This document shows, one piece after another, positions 41,145 through 52,906 of a DNA stretch of 64,000 nucleotides. Where the stretch lies: positions 194,001 to 258,000 of the forward strand of contig CP087965.1 of assembly GCA_024703855.1 (NCBI GenBank), in the 5' to 3' direction. This DNA comes from Polaromonas sp. P2-4. Lineage in GTDB: Bacteria > Pseudomonadota > Gammaproteobacteria > Burkholderiales > Burkholderiaceae_C. Below the pieces are notes generated by a model. The model was not told the origin of the DNA. It searched no databases and worked only from the letters and a program-made list of their open reading frames with translations. A program made the translations under genes and the position numbers. Every line of letters starts with the position of its first letter. Within the stretch, counting starts at the first letter, position 1.

Positions 41145-42420
41145 ATGTCCGCCCTGCCCCCAAAATTTCCGAAAATTTCTTCGTCTACTGCTGCCGCAGC
41201 AGCAACCCCAAACGCCATGTCAGCCGGCCTGATCGTGCTGATTCTGTCAATGCTGCTGGGCATCCAGCCGGTCACCACCGATTTGTACCTGCCCGCCCTG
41301 CCGGCGCTGACCGAAGGCTTTGGCGCGCCCATGTCACAAGCGCAGCTCACGCTCAGCGCGCTGCTGCTGGCCTTTGGTATTTCACAGCTGATCTGGGGCC
41401 CGCTGTCTGACCGTTTTGGCCGGCGCCCCATTTTGCTGTGCGGCCTGGCAGCCTACACGCTGGCCTCCATTGGCAGCACGCTGGCCCCGACCATGGCGCT
41501 GCTGATTGTCTGGCGCATTGTGCAGGGCGCAGCCATGGGTGCGGTCGTCATGTGCGCGCGCCATTGTGCGAGACCTGTATCAGCCGTTAGAGGGCGCACG
41601 CATCATGTCCAAGGGCTTGAGCGGCCTGGGCGTGCTGGCCTGCATCAGCGCGCCGCTGGGTGGCCTGCTGTCAGAGCTTTACGGCTGGCGCATTGCGCTG
41701 ATGGCGCTGGCGGTGTTTGGCGCCGGCACGCTGGCCCTGATTGCCCTGCGCTTTGAAGAAACCCTGCAGCAGAAAAACCCCCACGCCCTGCGCCCGGCCA
41801 CGCTGTTTCGCACCTGGGTACATATCTTCAGCAACCCCACGTTCTTGGCGTTTTCTGCGCTGTCTGCCGCCTCTTATGGCGGTTTGTTTACCTTTCTCGC
41901 AAGCTCCTCATTTGTCTTCATCAAGGTACTGGGGCTGACCAAGGCGCAGTACGGCCTGGTGATGTTTTCCATGTGCGCCTTCTACCTTGCGGGCACCTTT
42001 ATCTGCCGGCGTCTGCTGCCGCGTTTCGGCGTGCGCACATCGGTGGCCATTGCCGCCAGCCTGAGCCTGGCGGGTGGCACGCTGATGGGCGTGTTGGCAT
42101 GGGCTGGCCTGCACAATGTCTGGGCCATCATGCTGCCCTATTACCTTTTCATGCTGGGCCATGGCGTGCACCAGCCCTGCGGCCAGAGCGGCGCGGTCGG
42201 CCCCTTCCCCAAGGCGGCCGGCGCAGCCTCGGCGATGAACGGCTTTTTGATGATGGTGGTGGCCTTTGCCATGGGCGGCTGGCTAGGCACCCACATGGAT
42301 GGCACGGTACGCCCGCTGACGCATGGCGTGTGGTTCTGGAGCGTGCTGATTGCCGCCACGGCCTGGACCGTGGTGCAGAAATACGGAGAGCCTGCGCATG
42401 AGGCCGCCGCAAAACCCTGA
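41145..42420 (+). CDS. Bcr/CflA family multidrug efflux MFS transporter (frameshifted)
   Basis: About 425 residues, twelve membrane segments. [20 protein letters not shown] after TM1 and [20 protein letters not shown] (motif A) are diagnostic of Bcr/CflA proton antiporters. Two bases (one GC unit) are missing near 41555: corrected [18 protein letters not shown] continues to the second half ([20 protein letters not shown]). Family members export bicyclomycin, chloramphenicol or related drugs; the substrate here is unknown. miaA overlaps or directly follows. Confidence 0.85.
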
Positions 42421-43380
42421 CGAAATGGCCAGCAAATACATCGCACTGGCGGGCCCAACGGCTTCTGGCAAAACTGCAGCGGCCCTGGCAATTGCCCGGC
42501 ATTACCCCGTCGAAATCATCAGCGTCGATTCAGCCCTCGTCTACCGCGGCATGGACATTGGCACGGCCAAACCCACCGCGGCCGAACTGGCGGCCGTGCC
42601 GCACCACCTGATTGACATCCGCGACCCGCTGCACGCCTACAGCGCCGCCGAGTTTGTGCTTGATGCCGAGCGGCTGATCGGCGAGATCACGGCGCGCGAC
42701 AAGCTGCCGCTGCTGGTGGGCGGCACCATGCTGTATTTCAAGGCGCTGTTTGACGGCCTTGACGACATGCCCAAGGCCGACCCGGCGGTGCGCGCCGTGC
42801 TGGCCAGCGAGGCCCTGGAAAAGGCTGGCCCGCGCTGCATGCCGAGCTGGCGCAGGTGGACCCGGTCACGGCAGCCCGGCTGGAGCCCAATGACTCGCAG
42901 CGCATCTCGCGTGCGCTCGAAGTGTTCAGGGTTTCCGGGCAGCCGCTGTCATTTTTTCATCAGCGCAACGCTATTAAAAACATAGCTACTCATGCCCATG
43001 ATGAAAGGGCTGCAACCCTTATTTCCTTGGAACCTCTAGAGCGCAGCTGGTTGCACGGCCGCATTGCCGAGCGCTTTGACACCATGCTGGCGGCCGGCTT
43101 TATCGATGAAATCAAAGCCCTGCGTGCACGCGGTGACCTGACACCTGATTTGCCGTCCATGCGCTGTGTCGGCTACCGGCAGGCCTGGGAAGCATTAGAC
43201 GGTGACTACCCGATCAGCGAGCTGCGCGACAAAGGCGTTTTTGCCACGCGCCAGCTGGCCAAGCGCCAGATCACCTGGCTGCGCTCGATGCCGCAGCGCC
43301 ATGTCGTGGCTTGCGACGACCCGACCGCGCTGCAGCAAGTGCTTGACCTGGTGAAGATAAACACGAAGGTCGGGGCATGA
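42398..43380 (+). CDS. miaA: tRNA dimethylallyltransferase (one frameshift)
   Basis: Adds the isopentenyl group to A37 of UNN-reading tRNAs. P-loop [18 protein letters not shown], then [20 protein letters not shown] and HHLIDIRDP; later [14 protein letters not shown] and [13 protein letters not shown] 42398 follows GGAG; ATG 42425 is the alternative. A missing G near 42825 splits SEALEKG from [21 protein letters not shown] full-length palindromic repeat copy is translated in frame after FHQR. The stop overlaps the next ATG (ATGA). About 327 residues. Confidence 0.9.
42969..43027 (+). repeat. short palindromic repeat copy 7, full-length inside miaA
   Basis: cgctattaaaaacatagct, then actcatgcccatgatgaa and agggctgcaacccttattt. 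Read GCT-ATT-AAA-AAC-ATA-GCT (AIKNIA). Like copy 5 it has the second half with GGGCT...CCC. Confidence 0.65.
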
Positions 43381-44024
43381 GCCTGCAGATCAGGAACCTG
43401 GGCAAGCGTTATGGCGACAGCGTGGTGTTCCGCCAGGTGTCGCTGGACGTCGCACCCGGCGAGTTTGTTGCCATCGTCGGGGAATCGGGGGTCGGCAAAT
43501 CCACGCTACTCAACTGCATGGCCGGGCTGGACAACTGGGATGAAGGCTCGGTACGCCTGAACGGCGCCGACCTTGCCACGCTGACGGATGACCAGCGCGC
43601 GTTGCTGCGTCGCCAGCATGTGGGCTTTGTGTTTCAGGCTTTTCATGTGCTGCCGCACCTGGATGTGGCGCAGAACGTCGCCCTGCCCTTGCTCTTGCTG
43701 GGCCAGCCCGATGAGGCTCGGGTACAAGCCATGCTCGAAGCCGTGGGCCTTGCCGGCCTGGGCCAGCGCCTGCCGCAGCAATTAAGTGGCGGGCAACTTC
43801 AGCGCGTGGCAATTGCCCGCGCACTGGTTCACCGGCCCAGCCTGCTGCTGGCCGATGAGCCCACCGGCAATCTCGACCCGGCCACCGCCACCAAGGTCAT
43901 GGATGCACTCATCAACCAGACCCGCGAGCAAGGTGCCTCGCTGGTGCTGGTGACGCATTCTGAAACAGCCGCAGCACGCGCCGACCGCGTGCTGCATCTG
44001 ACCAGCACCGGCATTTCAGCCTAG
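43377..44024 (+). CDS. ABC transporter ATP-binding protein (LolD/YbbA-like)
   Basis: 215 residues, intact. Walker [22 protein letters not shown]-loop [20 protein letters not shown], signature [15 protein letters not shown], Walker [16 protein letters not shown], switch [17 protein letters not shown]. This is the MacB/LolD/YbbA group that works with FtsX-type permeases. No permease is adjacent. The nearest FtsX-type permease without an ATPase is at 57478-60084, beyond the phosphonate island. The stop overlaps that of phnW, convergent. Confidence 0.85.
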   Translation: MSLQIRNLGKRYGDSVVFRQVSLDVAPGEFVAIVGESGVGKSTLLNCMAGLDNWDEGSVRLNGADLATLTDDQRALLRRQHVGFVFQAFHVLPHLDVAQNVALPLLLLGQPDEARVQAMLEAVGLAGLGQRLPQQLSGGQLQRVAIARALVHRPSLLLADEPTGNLDPATATKVMDALINQTREQGASLVLVTHSETAAARADRVLHLTSTGISA

Positions 44025-45154
44025 GCCGCGCTGCTTTCGGGTTCGCGCACCTCGATGCCCATTTCCTGCAGCGCATCGCGCACCGCTTCGACGGCGCCAG
44101 CCATGCCGCGCGCTCCGAGTTGGCCCATGCAGCCGACGCGGAAGGTTTCCACGGTGGTCAGCTTGCCGGGGTAGAGGATGTAGCCGCGCTGCTTGACCGC
44201 GTTGTAGAAGGCCTTGAACTCGTAGCGCGGGCTGGCGGCCGCATGAAAGGTCACGATGATCGGCGCCTGGATCGCCGTGGGCAGGAAGCTGCGCAGGCCC
44301 AGGCCGGCCAGGCCCTCGATCAGCTCGCGGCAGTTCTTTGCATAGGCACCGCCGCGCGGCCAGGCCGCCCTCCTCGAAATACTGCGTCAGCGCGGCGTCG
44401 AGTGCGGCCACCACATGGGTGGGCGGCGTGAAGCGCCATTGCGTGGTCTTGTTCATGTAGACCCACTGGTCGTGCAGGTCCATCGCCAGCGAATGGCAGT
44501 TGCCCTCGCAGCGCTCCAGCGCGGTCCGGCGCGCCAGTACAAAACCTATGCCCGGCACGCCTTCCAGGCATTTTCCCGAGGCGGCGATCACGGCGTCGAA
44601 CGGTGTCTTGCGCGCGTCGATCTCGAGTGCGCCGAAGGTACTCATGGCGTCGATGATCAGGCCCTTGCCGTGGCGCTGCACCACCAGCGCGATCTCGTGC
44701 AGCGGATTCAGGATGCCGGTGCTGGTTTCGCAGTGGACCAGCGCCACATGCGTGATCGACGGGTCGTTGGTCAGCAGCCGGTCTATGTCCTCGGGGCGAA
44801 TTTGCGCGTCCTCGGCATAGTCGAAGGTGGTGAGCTGGCGGCCCAGCACCTTGCAGATCTTGGCGATGCGCTGGCAGTAGGCGCCGTTGTTGGGCACCAG
44901 CACATGACCCCCTTTTCGCCCGGCGGCACCAGCGTGCCGATGGCGGCCTCGACCGAGAAGGTGCCGCTGCCTTGCAGGGGCACGCACTCATGCGTGCCCT
45001 CGCCGTGCACGATGCGCAGCAGGCCTTCGCGCAGGCGCGCGGTGATCTGGTTGAACTCACTGTCCCAGGAACCCCAGTCGCGCAGCATGCTTTGTTTGGT
45101 GCGCGCCGAGGTGGTCAGGGGGCCTGGGGTCAAAAGAATAGCGTCGGTCGTCAT
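44021..45154 (-). CDS. phnW: 2-aminoethylphosphonate-pyruvate transaminase (two frameshifts)
   Basis: PLP enzyme converting AEP plus pyruvate to phosphonoacetaldehyde plus L-alanine. 377 residues. [20 protein letters not shown] is the family start. [20 protein letters not shown] and the PLP Lys in [16 protein letters not shown] are diagnostic, then [14 protein letters not shown] and [20 protein letters not shown] missing base in the C run 44908-44912 (expected [20 protein letters not shown]) and loss of one GC unit near 44353 cancel each other. It lies 52 bp downstream of the permease gene on the same strand. Confidence 0.9.
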
Positions 45155-45206
45155 GGAAGTCCTTTGATGGTTTCGGGGAAATAAACAGCTCAATCGTCAT
45201 CAGGTT

Positions 45207-46938
45207 TCAGTGCCGGGCAACGTTGCGCCAGGCCTGGGTTTTTCTCAGCAGCACGCGGGTGGCCAGTGCGTACAGCAGGCACACCACCACCGAGGTCAGC
45301 ACGGTCAGGCTGGCCAGCGCGGCGGCGGGGCCGATGTCGCCGGCCTCGTCAAGGTTCATGATCGCCACCGCGGCGAGCACCGTGTCGGGTGAATACAGGA
45401 ACACCACACCCGACAGCGTGGCCATGGAGACCACGAAGTAATAACGTGCAATGTCCAGCACCGCCGGCAGGCACACCGGCAGTGTGACGCGGAAAAGGTC
45501 TTGTAGAACGGCACCTTGAGCGAAGCCGAGACGGCCTCGAACTCGTTGTCGATCTGCTTGAGCGCCGTCACCGCCGTCAAATGGCTGGAGGTGTAGTAGT
45601 GCACGATCACCGACAGCACCAGGATGGTCATGGTCGAGTACAGGAAGTTCAACGGGTTGTTGGGGTGGTTGAAGAACATGATGTAGCCCAGGCCCAGCAC
45701 CAGGCCCGGCACGGCCATGGACAGCATCGCCAGCAGGTGCATCAGCGGGCGGATCAGCTCCAGCCCGCGGGTCTTTTCAGTCAGGTAGGCGCCTATGAAC
45801 ACCGTGAGCGAGCCGAAGAACGCCACGCACAGCGCCATCTTCAGGCTGTTGGTGTAGGCCGAGGCCAGGTCACCATCGACCAGCGCGAACTCGTAATGGC
45901 GCAGGCTCAAACTCAGGTCATAGGGCCAGAGCTTGATGAACGAGGTCCAGACCGCCATGCCCACCACGGCCAGCAGCAGGGCGCACACCAGCCCGCAGTA
46001 GCCGGTCATCAGCGCATCAAAGCCCCGCTGCGGTTTGGCCGCGTAGGGCACCGAACGCCGACAATTGGGCCCGCAGCTTGCGACGCACGCGGCTGTCGAT
46101 CAGGAACGATGCGATCGAGGGCAGCAGCAACAACAGGCCGACCACGGCGCCGCGGCCGAAGTTCTGCTGGCCGACCACCTGCTTGAACACGTCCAGCGAC
46201 AGCACGTTGAAGTTGCCGCCTATCACCTTGGGCGCGCCTGAAGTCGCTGATCACATAGGTGAAGACCACGGTGGAGGCGCTGATCAGCCCGTATTTGCAG
46301 GACGGCAAGGTGATCGTGAAGAACTTGCGCACGGTCGAGGTGCCGAACGAATCGGCCGCTTCATACAGGCGGCCGTCGGCCAGCGACAGCGCGGTCAGCA
46401 GGATCATCAGCGCATGCGGAAAGGTGTTGTAGACCTCCGACAGGATGATGCCGGGCGCACCGTAGATAGAGCTCAACCCGATCACCTCCAGCACCGGCTT
46501 GAGCACGCCCTGGTTGCCGAACCACTGGATGAAGGCGATGGCCGACAGCAGCGAGGGCGCCAGCAGCGGGATCAGCGCAATCAGGCGGAACGTGCCCTTG
46601 AACGGCGCGCAGCTGCGGGTCAGCGCATAGGCGAAGGTGAAGGCCAGCGGTACGGAAATCAGCACCACGGTAGCTGCCACCCAGACCGAGTTCCAGGCCG
46701 AGCTCAGCAGCGCCGGCGAGCTCAGGTAGTCAACAAAGTGGGTGAAACCGATGAAGTTGCCGTCGTTGTCCTGCACGGCCCGCGCGAAGATAGCGGCCAT
46801 AGGCGCCAGCAGGAACAGCACCAGGAACAGCATCACGGCGACCAGCACGCCGCGCGCGATGAGGTCCTCGCGCGACAGGCTCTGGCGACGTCCGACAGTC
46901 ACCGGTCCGGCGGTCAGCGTAGTGGCGCGGGCGCTCAT
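45207..46938 (-). CDS. 2-aminoethylphosphonate ABC transporter permease, two-domain fused (three frameshifts)
   Basis: One gene of about 577 residues holding two ModB-type permease domains, as in the PhnU2 type of AEP transporter (TIGR03262). Domain 1 contains [20 protein letters not shown] and [20 protein letters not shown], the EAA loop. Domain 2 opens [20 protein letters not shown] and has [20 protein letters not shown]. Extra bases near 46235 and 46060 and a missing A-run base at 45493-45496 split it into three or four frames, which could be misread as two permeases. Its start overlaps the ATPase stop (ATGA). Confidence 0.8.
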
Positions 46939-48094
46939 GACCTGGCCCCACCGGCCGCAGCCGGAAACACCCGGATGCGTTCGCTGCGCAAGGCCAGGTC
47001 AATCCGGACGCCTGCCTGCACGCCCAGGTCGTGCAACTGATTCAGCGAAAAGCACAGCTGCAGCGTCTGTCCGTCAAGTTCATCAATCTGCATTTCCGCA
47101 AGGCAAGAACTGCCCAGGAATTCGACCTTGAGCACCTTGCCCTTAACGCGGTTCGGCTGGCCTTCGCGTTCGTGGCCCACAGCCCGGTCTTCCGGGCGCA
47201 GGTACAGCTTGACCGCCTGCCCGGGCGCGAAGTCGCTGCGCTCGCCGCTGCAGTACAGCTCCAGGCGGCCGGCGCGAAAGCGCCCCTGCCCGAGTGCGAC
47301 GGCCGGCAATACATTGACCTTGCCCACAAAATCGGCCACAAAAGGCGTGGCCGGACGTTCGTAAATGTCATGCGGGCTGCCGACCTGCTCGATCACACCA
47401 TGGTTCATCACCACGACGCGGTCGGCCATGGACAGCGCTTCTTCCTGGTCGTGCGTCACCATGATGGTGGTCACCCCCAGCTTTTGCTGCAGCCGGCGAA
47501 TCTCGCCGCGCAGACGGATGCGCTCCAGCGCATCCAGCGCCGACAGCGGCTCGTCCAGCAGCAGCAGGCGCGGGGACGTGGCCAGCGCACGCGCCAATGC
47601 GACGCGCTGCTGCTGCCCACCTGAGAGCTGGGCCGGGTACTTCTCGCCCGAGGTCGGCAGGCCCACCAGCTTGAGCAGCTCGGCCACGCGCGCTGATCTC
47701 GGCCTTCGACTTCTTGCGGTTCACCAGGCCGTAGGCCACGTTCTCGGCAATGCTGAGGTTGGGGAACAGCGCGTACGACTGGAACACGATGCCGTAGTCG
47801 CGCTTGACCGGCGGCAGCCAGGAAATGTCGCGCCTCGTTTTGCACAATACGGCCGCTGGTCTGCGTTTCCAGACCCGCGATGATGCGCAGCAGCGTGGTC
47901 TTGCCGCAGCCCGAGGGGCCCAGCAGGCACAGCATTTCGCCCTGCTTGACCTGCAGGTCGATGTGCTTGAGCACCGTGAACTTGTCAAAGCGTTTGTGCA
48001 CGCCCTCGATCGCCAGTGCGATGTCGGTGTTGTGATGCGGTGACGCGAAGCTCGCCATTTCCGCCGGTAGTCTCATGTCCATTTTTTGCCCCAT
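46935..48094 (-). CDS. 2-aminoethylphosphonate ABC transporter ATPase (two frameshifts)
   Basis: PhnT2-type import ATPase (TIGR03258 by pattern), about 386 residues. Walker [22 protein letters not shown]-loop [20 protein letters not shown], signature [19 protein letters not shown], Walker [23 protein letters not shown]-terminal TOBE domain follows ([20 protein letters not shown]). An extra A near 47837 and loss of one GC unit near 47693 break the frame. The start is uncertain: ATG 48094, 48082 or 48076. Confidence 0.85.
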
Positions 48095-48142
48095 CGTGAA
48101 GTTGTCTGCGGCGTGCAGCTGCGGCTGCGCTGCACGGTCGGG

Positions 48143-49180
48143 TTATTTCGGTTCGGATTTGGCGCTGTAGCGCTTGTTCCACTCGGTCAGGATGCGGTCG
48201 CGGTTTTTGGCCGACCAACTGAAGTCGTTCTTGACCAGCATCTGCTCGTAGTTCACGGGCATGCCAGCCTGCGGCTTGTGCACCGCGCTGTGGGCCACCA
48301 CGGCAAAATTTTTCTGGTACTGCTCATTGGCTTCTCGACTGGCCGACCAATCGGCCAGCGCCTTGGCCGCACTCATGTTTTTCGTGGTCTTCATGACCCC
48401 GGTGGCCTCAATATCCCAGCCCAAACCTTCTTTCGGGAACACCATCTCGACCGGCGCGCCGGAGGCCTTGACCTGGTTGGCGCGGTACTCGAAGGAAATG
48501 CCGATGGCGAACTCGCCGGCGCCCGCCTGCTTGCAGGGCTTGGAGCCCGAATGCGTGTACAGCGCGATGTTCTCGTGCAGCGCATCCATGTACTTCCAGC
48601 CTTCCGGCTCGCCAAACAGCTGCAACCAGGCCGTCACATCAAAATAACCGGTGCCCGATGAAGCGGGGTTGGGCATGGTGACCTGGCCCTTGTAGATCGG
48701 CTTGGCCAGGTCTTTCCAGCTCTCGGGCTTGGGCAGCCCGCGCTTTTGCGCCTCAACGGTGTTGAAGCAAACGGTCGCACCCCAGACATCCATGCCCACC
48801 CATTTCGGCGGCTTGGCGCTGTCCGAGAACTTGGCATTCAGATCCTTGAAACCCTTGGGTTCGTAAGCCGTCAACATCTGCTCCTGGTCGAGGATGGCCA
48901 GGCTGCTGGCTGCCACGCCCATCACCACGTCGGCCTGCGGATTGGCCTTTTCGGCCAGCAGCTTGGCCGTGATCACGCCGGTCGAGTCCCGCACCCACTT
49001 GATCGCCACAGTCGGGTTGGCTTTCTCGAAGGCCTCCTTGTAAACCTTGAGCTGGTCGGTTTCCAGCGCCGTGTAGACCAGCAGCGTGGTTTTTTCGGCC
49101 GCCTGCGCGCCGTGCATCAGCTCGGCTGAAACGAGCACGCCGGCCAGCAAGTGACTAAGACGGGTAAATGTCGACTTCAT
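48143..49180 (-). CDS. 2-aminoethylphosphonate ABC transporter substrate-binding protein
   Basis: PhnS2-type periplasmic binding protein (TIGR03261 by pattern), 345 residues, intact. Signal MKSTFTRLSHLLAGVLVSAE with AQA cleavage site, then TTLLVYTALETDQLKVYKEA. AEKANPQADVVMGVAASSLA, MPNPASSGTGYFDVTAWLQL and FAIGISFEYRANQVKASGAP are typical of the iron/AEP class-II fold. ATG 49180. First gene of the phnS2-T2-U2-phnW minus-strand operon and divergent from the GntR gene. Confidence 0.85.
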   Translation of the reverse strand: MKSTFTRLSHLLAGVLVSAELMHGAQAAEKTTLLVYTALETDQLKVYKEAFEKANPTVAIKWVRDSTGVITAKLLAEKANPQADVVMGVAASSLAILDQEQMLTAYEPKGFKDLNAKFSDSAKPPKWVGMDVWGATVCFNTVEAQKRGLPKPESWKDLAKPIYKGQVTMPNPASSGTGYFDVTAWLQLFGEPEGWKYMDALHENIALYTHSGSKPCKQAGAGEFAIGISFEYRANQVKASGAPVEMVFPKEGLGWDIEATGVMKTTKNMSAAKALADWSASREANEQYQKNFAVVAHSAVHKPQAGMPVNYEQMLVKNDFSWSAKNRDRILTEWNKRYSAKSEPK

Positions 49181-49328
49181 GAATGTCTCCTGGATGGAAT
49201 GGGGCAACGGTCTGCAGCAAAGCCCCGGAGGACCCTCCCGCGCAGTGGCATCGCATCGGCTTCCTGGCCCGGGTGGCCGTTCTGCTTTTTCAATACCGTG
49301 GTCAAATAGTAAATAGTTAACTGAAATA

Positions 49329-49366
49329 TGTCAACTGTTGACAATTTTCAATTGCAATGCTTTAAT
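49329..49366 (+). promoter_or_regulatory. promoter with overlapping palindromic operator for the phn regulator
   Basis: TGTCAACTGTTGACA at 49329-49343 is a perfect 15-nt palindrome, a plausible GntR-family operator. Its right arm contains a perfect -35 TTGACA (49338-49343). TTTAAT (five of six -10 matches) lies exactly 17 bp on at 49361-49366. Regulator binding would block RNA polymerase. It lies between the divergent phnS2 and gntR genes, so autoregulation and control of the importer are both likely. Confidence 0.65.
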
Positions 49367-49372
49367 AAAGCC

Positions 49373-50117
49373 ATGGACAACCCGACCCGCCCAAAGAATG
49401 GAAACGAAATGAGCAAGACCCCAACCCTGTCAGCCCTCCAGATGGTGCAGATGAACTCGCTGCCGTCCCTTGTGCAGGCCGAGATCGAGCAGATGATCCT
49501 GCGCGGCGAGTTGGGCGTGAGCCAGCGCATCAATGAGAGCGACCTCGCGACCCGCTTCGGCATCAGCCGCGGCCCCGTGCGCGAGGCGCTGCGCGCTGGA
49601 GGAATGCGGCCTGGTGCGCTCCGAGAAAAACCGCGGCGTGTTCGTGCGCGAGATCTCGCTGGCCGATGCCGACGAAATCTACGACCTGCGCGAAGCCCTG
49701 GACGAGCTGATCGGGCGTCGCCTCGCGCTGCAGATCACCGCACCGCAACTGAAGGCGCTGAACGTGTTGCTGGACGAGATGGACGACGCCATGAGCAGCA
49801 AGGACATCAAGCGCTACCACGGCCTGAACCTCGAATTCCATGATGCGCTGGTCGACTTTGTCGGCAACTCGCGCCTGAGCGAAACCTACCGCCGCCTGAC
49901 CAAGGAACTGCTGCTGTTCCGCCTGCGCGGCCTGCAGGAAGGCGGCGGCTTCGCCGTATCCAACGCCGAACACAAGGCCGTGGTCGAGGCCATCGCCTCG
50001 CGCGACCCCGCCCGTGCCGGCAGCGTGCTGCGCGCCCACGCGGCCGACAGCCGCGTCCGCATGCACAAGGCGGCCGACAAGGCCATGGCCGCCCCGATCA
50101 ATCAACCCGCCCGATGA
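49373..50117 (+). CDS. GntR/FadR-family regulator of phosphonate genes (one frameshift)
   Basis: About 245 residues. Winged helix LVQAEIEQMILRGELGVSQR then SDLATRFGISRGPVREALRA. The FCD effector domain has YDLREALDELIGRRLALQIT, YHGLNLEFHDALVDFVGNSR and AEHKAVVEAIASRDPARAGS, whose Asp/His residues bind a metal. One GC unit is missing near 49598 (expected EALRALEECGLVRSE). ATG 49373 would be near-leaderless relative to the promoter; ATG 49409 (MSKTPTLSALQMVQ) is the alternative. Probably senses AEP or a pathway intermediate. Confidence 0.8.
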
Positions 50118-50149
50118 CAACCCCTACGGCCGCTGGCCGCTAACACTGA

Positions 50150-51384
<1,235 letters not shown>

Positions 51385-51401
51385 CCCACTGAGGAAAACC
51401 C

Positions 51402-52856
51402 ATGTCCGCCGTACTTGCCCCAGCCAAGCCCCATTCCGTCATCCACGAGTCGCTGCGCATCGCCGGCGAAAAGGTTGCGCGCGACCGTGTGATCGAGGTC
51501 AGGCACCCCTACAGCGGTGAGCTCGTCGCCACCGTGCCCAAGGCGACCCTCGAAGACGTCAAGCGCGCCCTGCGCATTGCCCGCGACTACCGCTCCAAGC
51601 TGACCCGCCATGACCGCTACCGCATCCTGATGAAAGCCGGTGAACTGGTGGCTGCGCGCCGCGACGAGATCGCGCGCCTGATCACGCTCGAATCGGGCCT
51701 GTGCCTGAAAGACACGCAGTACGAAGTGGGCCGCGCCTCCGACGTGATGCTGTTCGCGGCCAACCAGGCGCTGGTCGACGACGGCCAGGTATTCTCCTGC
51801 GACCTCACGGCCCATGGCAAGAGCCGCAAGGTCTACACGATGAAAGAGCCGCTGCTGGGAGCCATCACGGCGATCACGCCGTTCAACCACCCGCTGAATC
51901 AGGTCATTCACAAGATCGCGCCGGCCGTGGCCACCAACAACCGCGTGGTGCTCAAGCCCAGCGAAAAGACACCACTGGCGGCCTACCTGATTGCCGACAT
52001 CCTGTACGAAGCCGGCCTGCCGCCGCAAATGCTGTCGGTGATCACCGGCGACCCTGCGGAAATCGCCGACGAACTGCTGACCAGCCCCGATGTCGATCTG
52101 GTGACCTTTACCGGTGGCGTCGCCATCGGCAAGTACATCGCCGCCAAGGCGGTCTACAAGCGCCAGATCCTCGAGCTCGGCGGCAACGACCCCATCATCG
52201 TGATGGACGACGCTGACCTTGAAGAAGCTGCGACCCTGGCAGCGAGTGGCTCCTACAAGAATTCGGGTCAGCGCTGCACCGCGATCAAGCGCATGTTGGT
52301 GCAAGACAGCGTGGCCGACCGCTTCGTCGAACTGCTGGTCGAGAAAACCAGGGCCCTGAAATACGGTGACCCCTTCGACCCGAGCATGGACATGGGCACG
52401 GTCATTGACGAGCCCGCCGCAATCCATTTCGAGAAGGTCGTCAACGAGGCCATCGCCCAGGGCGCCAAGCTGCTGGTCGGCAATGTGCGGCGCGGCGCGC
52501 TGTACTCGCCCACCGTGCTCGACCATGTGCGGCCCGAGATGACGGTGGTGCGCGAAGAAACCTTCGGCCCGGTGTCGCCGGTGATCCGCTTCAAGACGCT
52601 GGACGAGGCGATCCAGATCGTCAACGGCACGGCCTACGGTCTTTCGTCGTCGCTGTGCACCAACCGGCTCGACACCATCACCCGCGTCGTGCAGGAACTG
52701 CATGTGGGCAGCATCAATGTGCGCGAAGTGCCGGGCTACCGTCTCGAGATGACACCGTTTGGCGGCATCAAGGATTCGGGCCTGGGCTACAAGGAAGGCG
52801 TGCTGGAAGCGATGAAGAGCTTTTGCAACAGCAAGACCTATTCGCTGCCCTGGTAA
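51402..52856 (+). CDS. phnY: phosphonoacetaldehyde dehydrogenase
   Basis: NAD-dependent aldehyde dehydrogenase, 484 residues, intact. Oxidises phosphonoacetaldehyde to phosphonoacetate. Motifs: ITPFNHPLNQVIHKIAPAVA (catalytic Asn), LVTFTGGVAIGKYIAA, the general-base Glu in ILELGGNDPIIV, and the nucleophile Cys in NSGQRCTAIKRML. Assignment to PhnY rather than a generic ALDH rests on its place between phnA and the AEP genes, 17 bp after phnA. It supplies the substrate of PhnA. Confidence 0.85.
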   Translation: MSAVLAPAKPHSVIHESLRIAGEKVARDRVIEVRHPYSGELVATVPKATLEDVKRALRIARDYRSKLTRHDRYRILMKAGELVAARRDEIARLITLESGLCLKDTQYEVGRASDVMLFAANQALVDDGQVFSCDLTAHGKSRKVYTMKEPLLGAITAITPFNHPLNQVIHKIAPAVATNNRVVLKPSEKTPLAAYLIADILYEAGLPPQMLSVITGDPAEIADELLTSPDVDLVTFTGGVAIGKYIAAKAVYKRQILELGGNDPIIVMDDADLEEAATLAASGSYKNSGQRCTAIKRMLVQDSVADRFVELLVEKTRALKYGDPFDPSMDMGTVIDEPAAIHFEKVVNEAIAQGAKLLVGNVRRGALYSPTVLDHVRPEMTVVREETFGPVSPVIRFKTLDEAIQIVNGTAYGLSSSLCTNRLDTITRVVQELHVGSINVREVPGYRLEMTPFGGIKDSGLGYKEGVLEAMKSFCNSKTYSLPW

Positions 52857-52906
52857 CAGGCCTGCCACCGTTAATCCCCTCCCAATCACCCAAGGAGACA
52901 AGCACC

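Noticed and set aside
45207..46938. Two separate PhnU and PhnV permease genes
   Set aside because: The two halves are continuous apart from indels, with no intergenic space or ribosome site, and match the known two-domain AEP permease.
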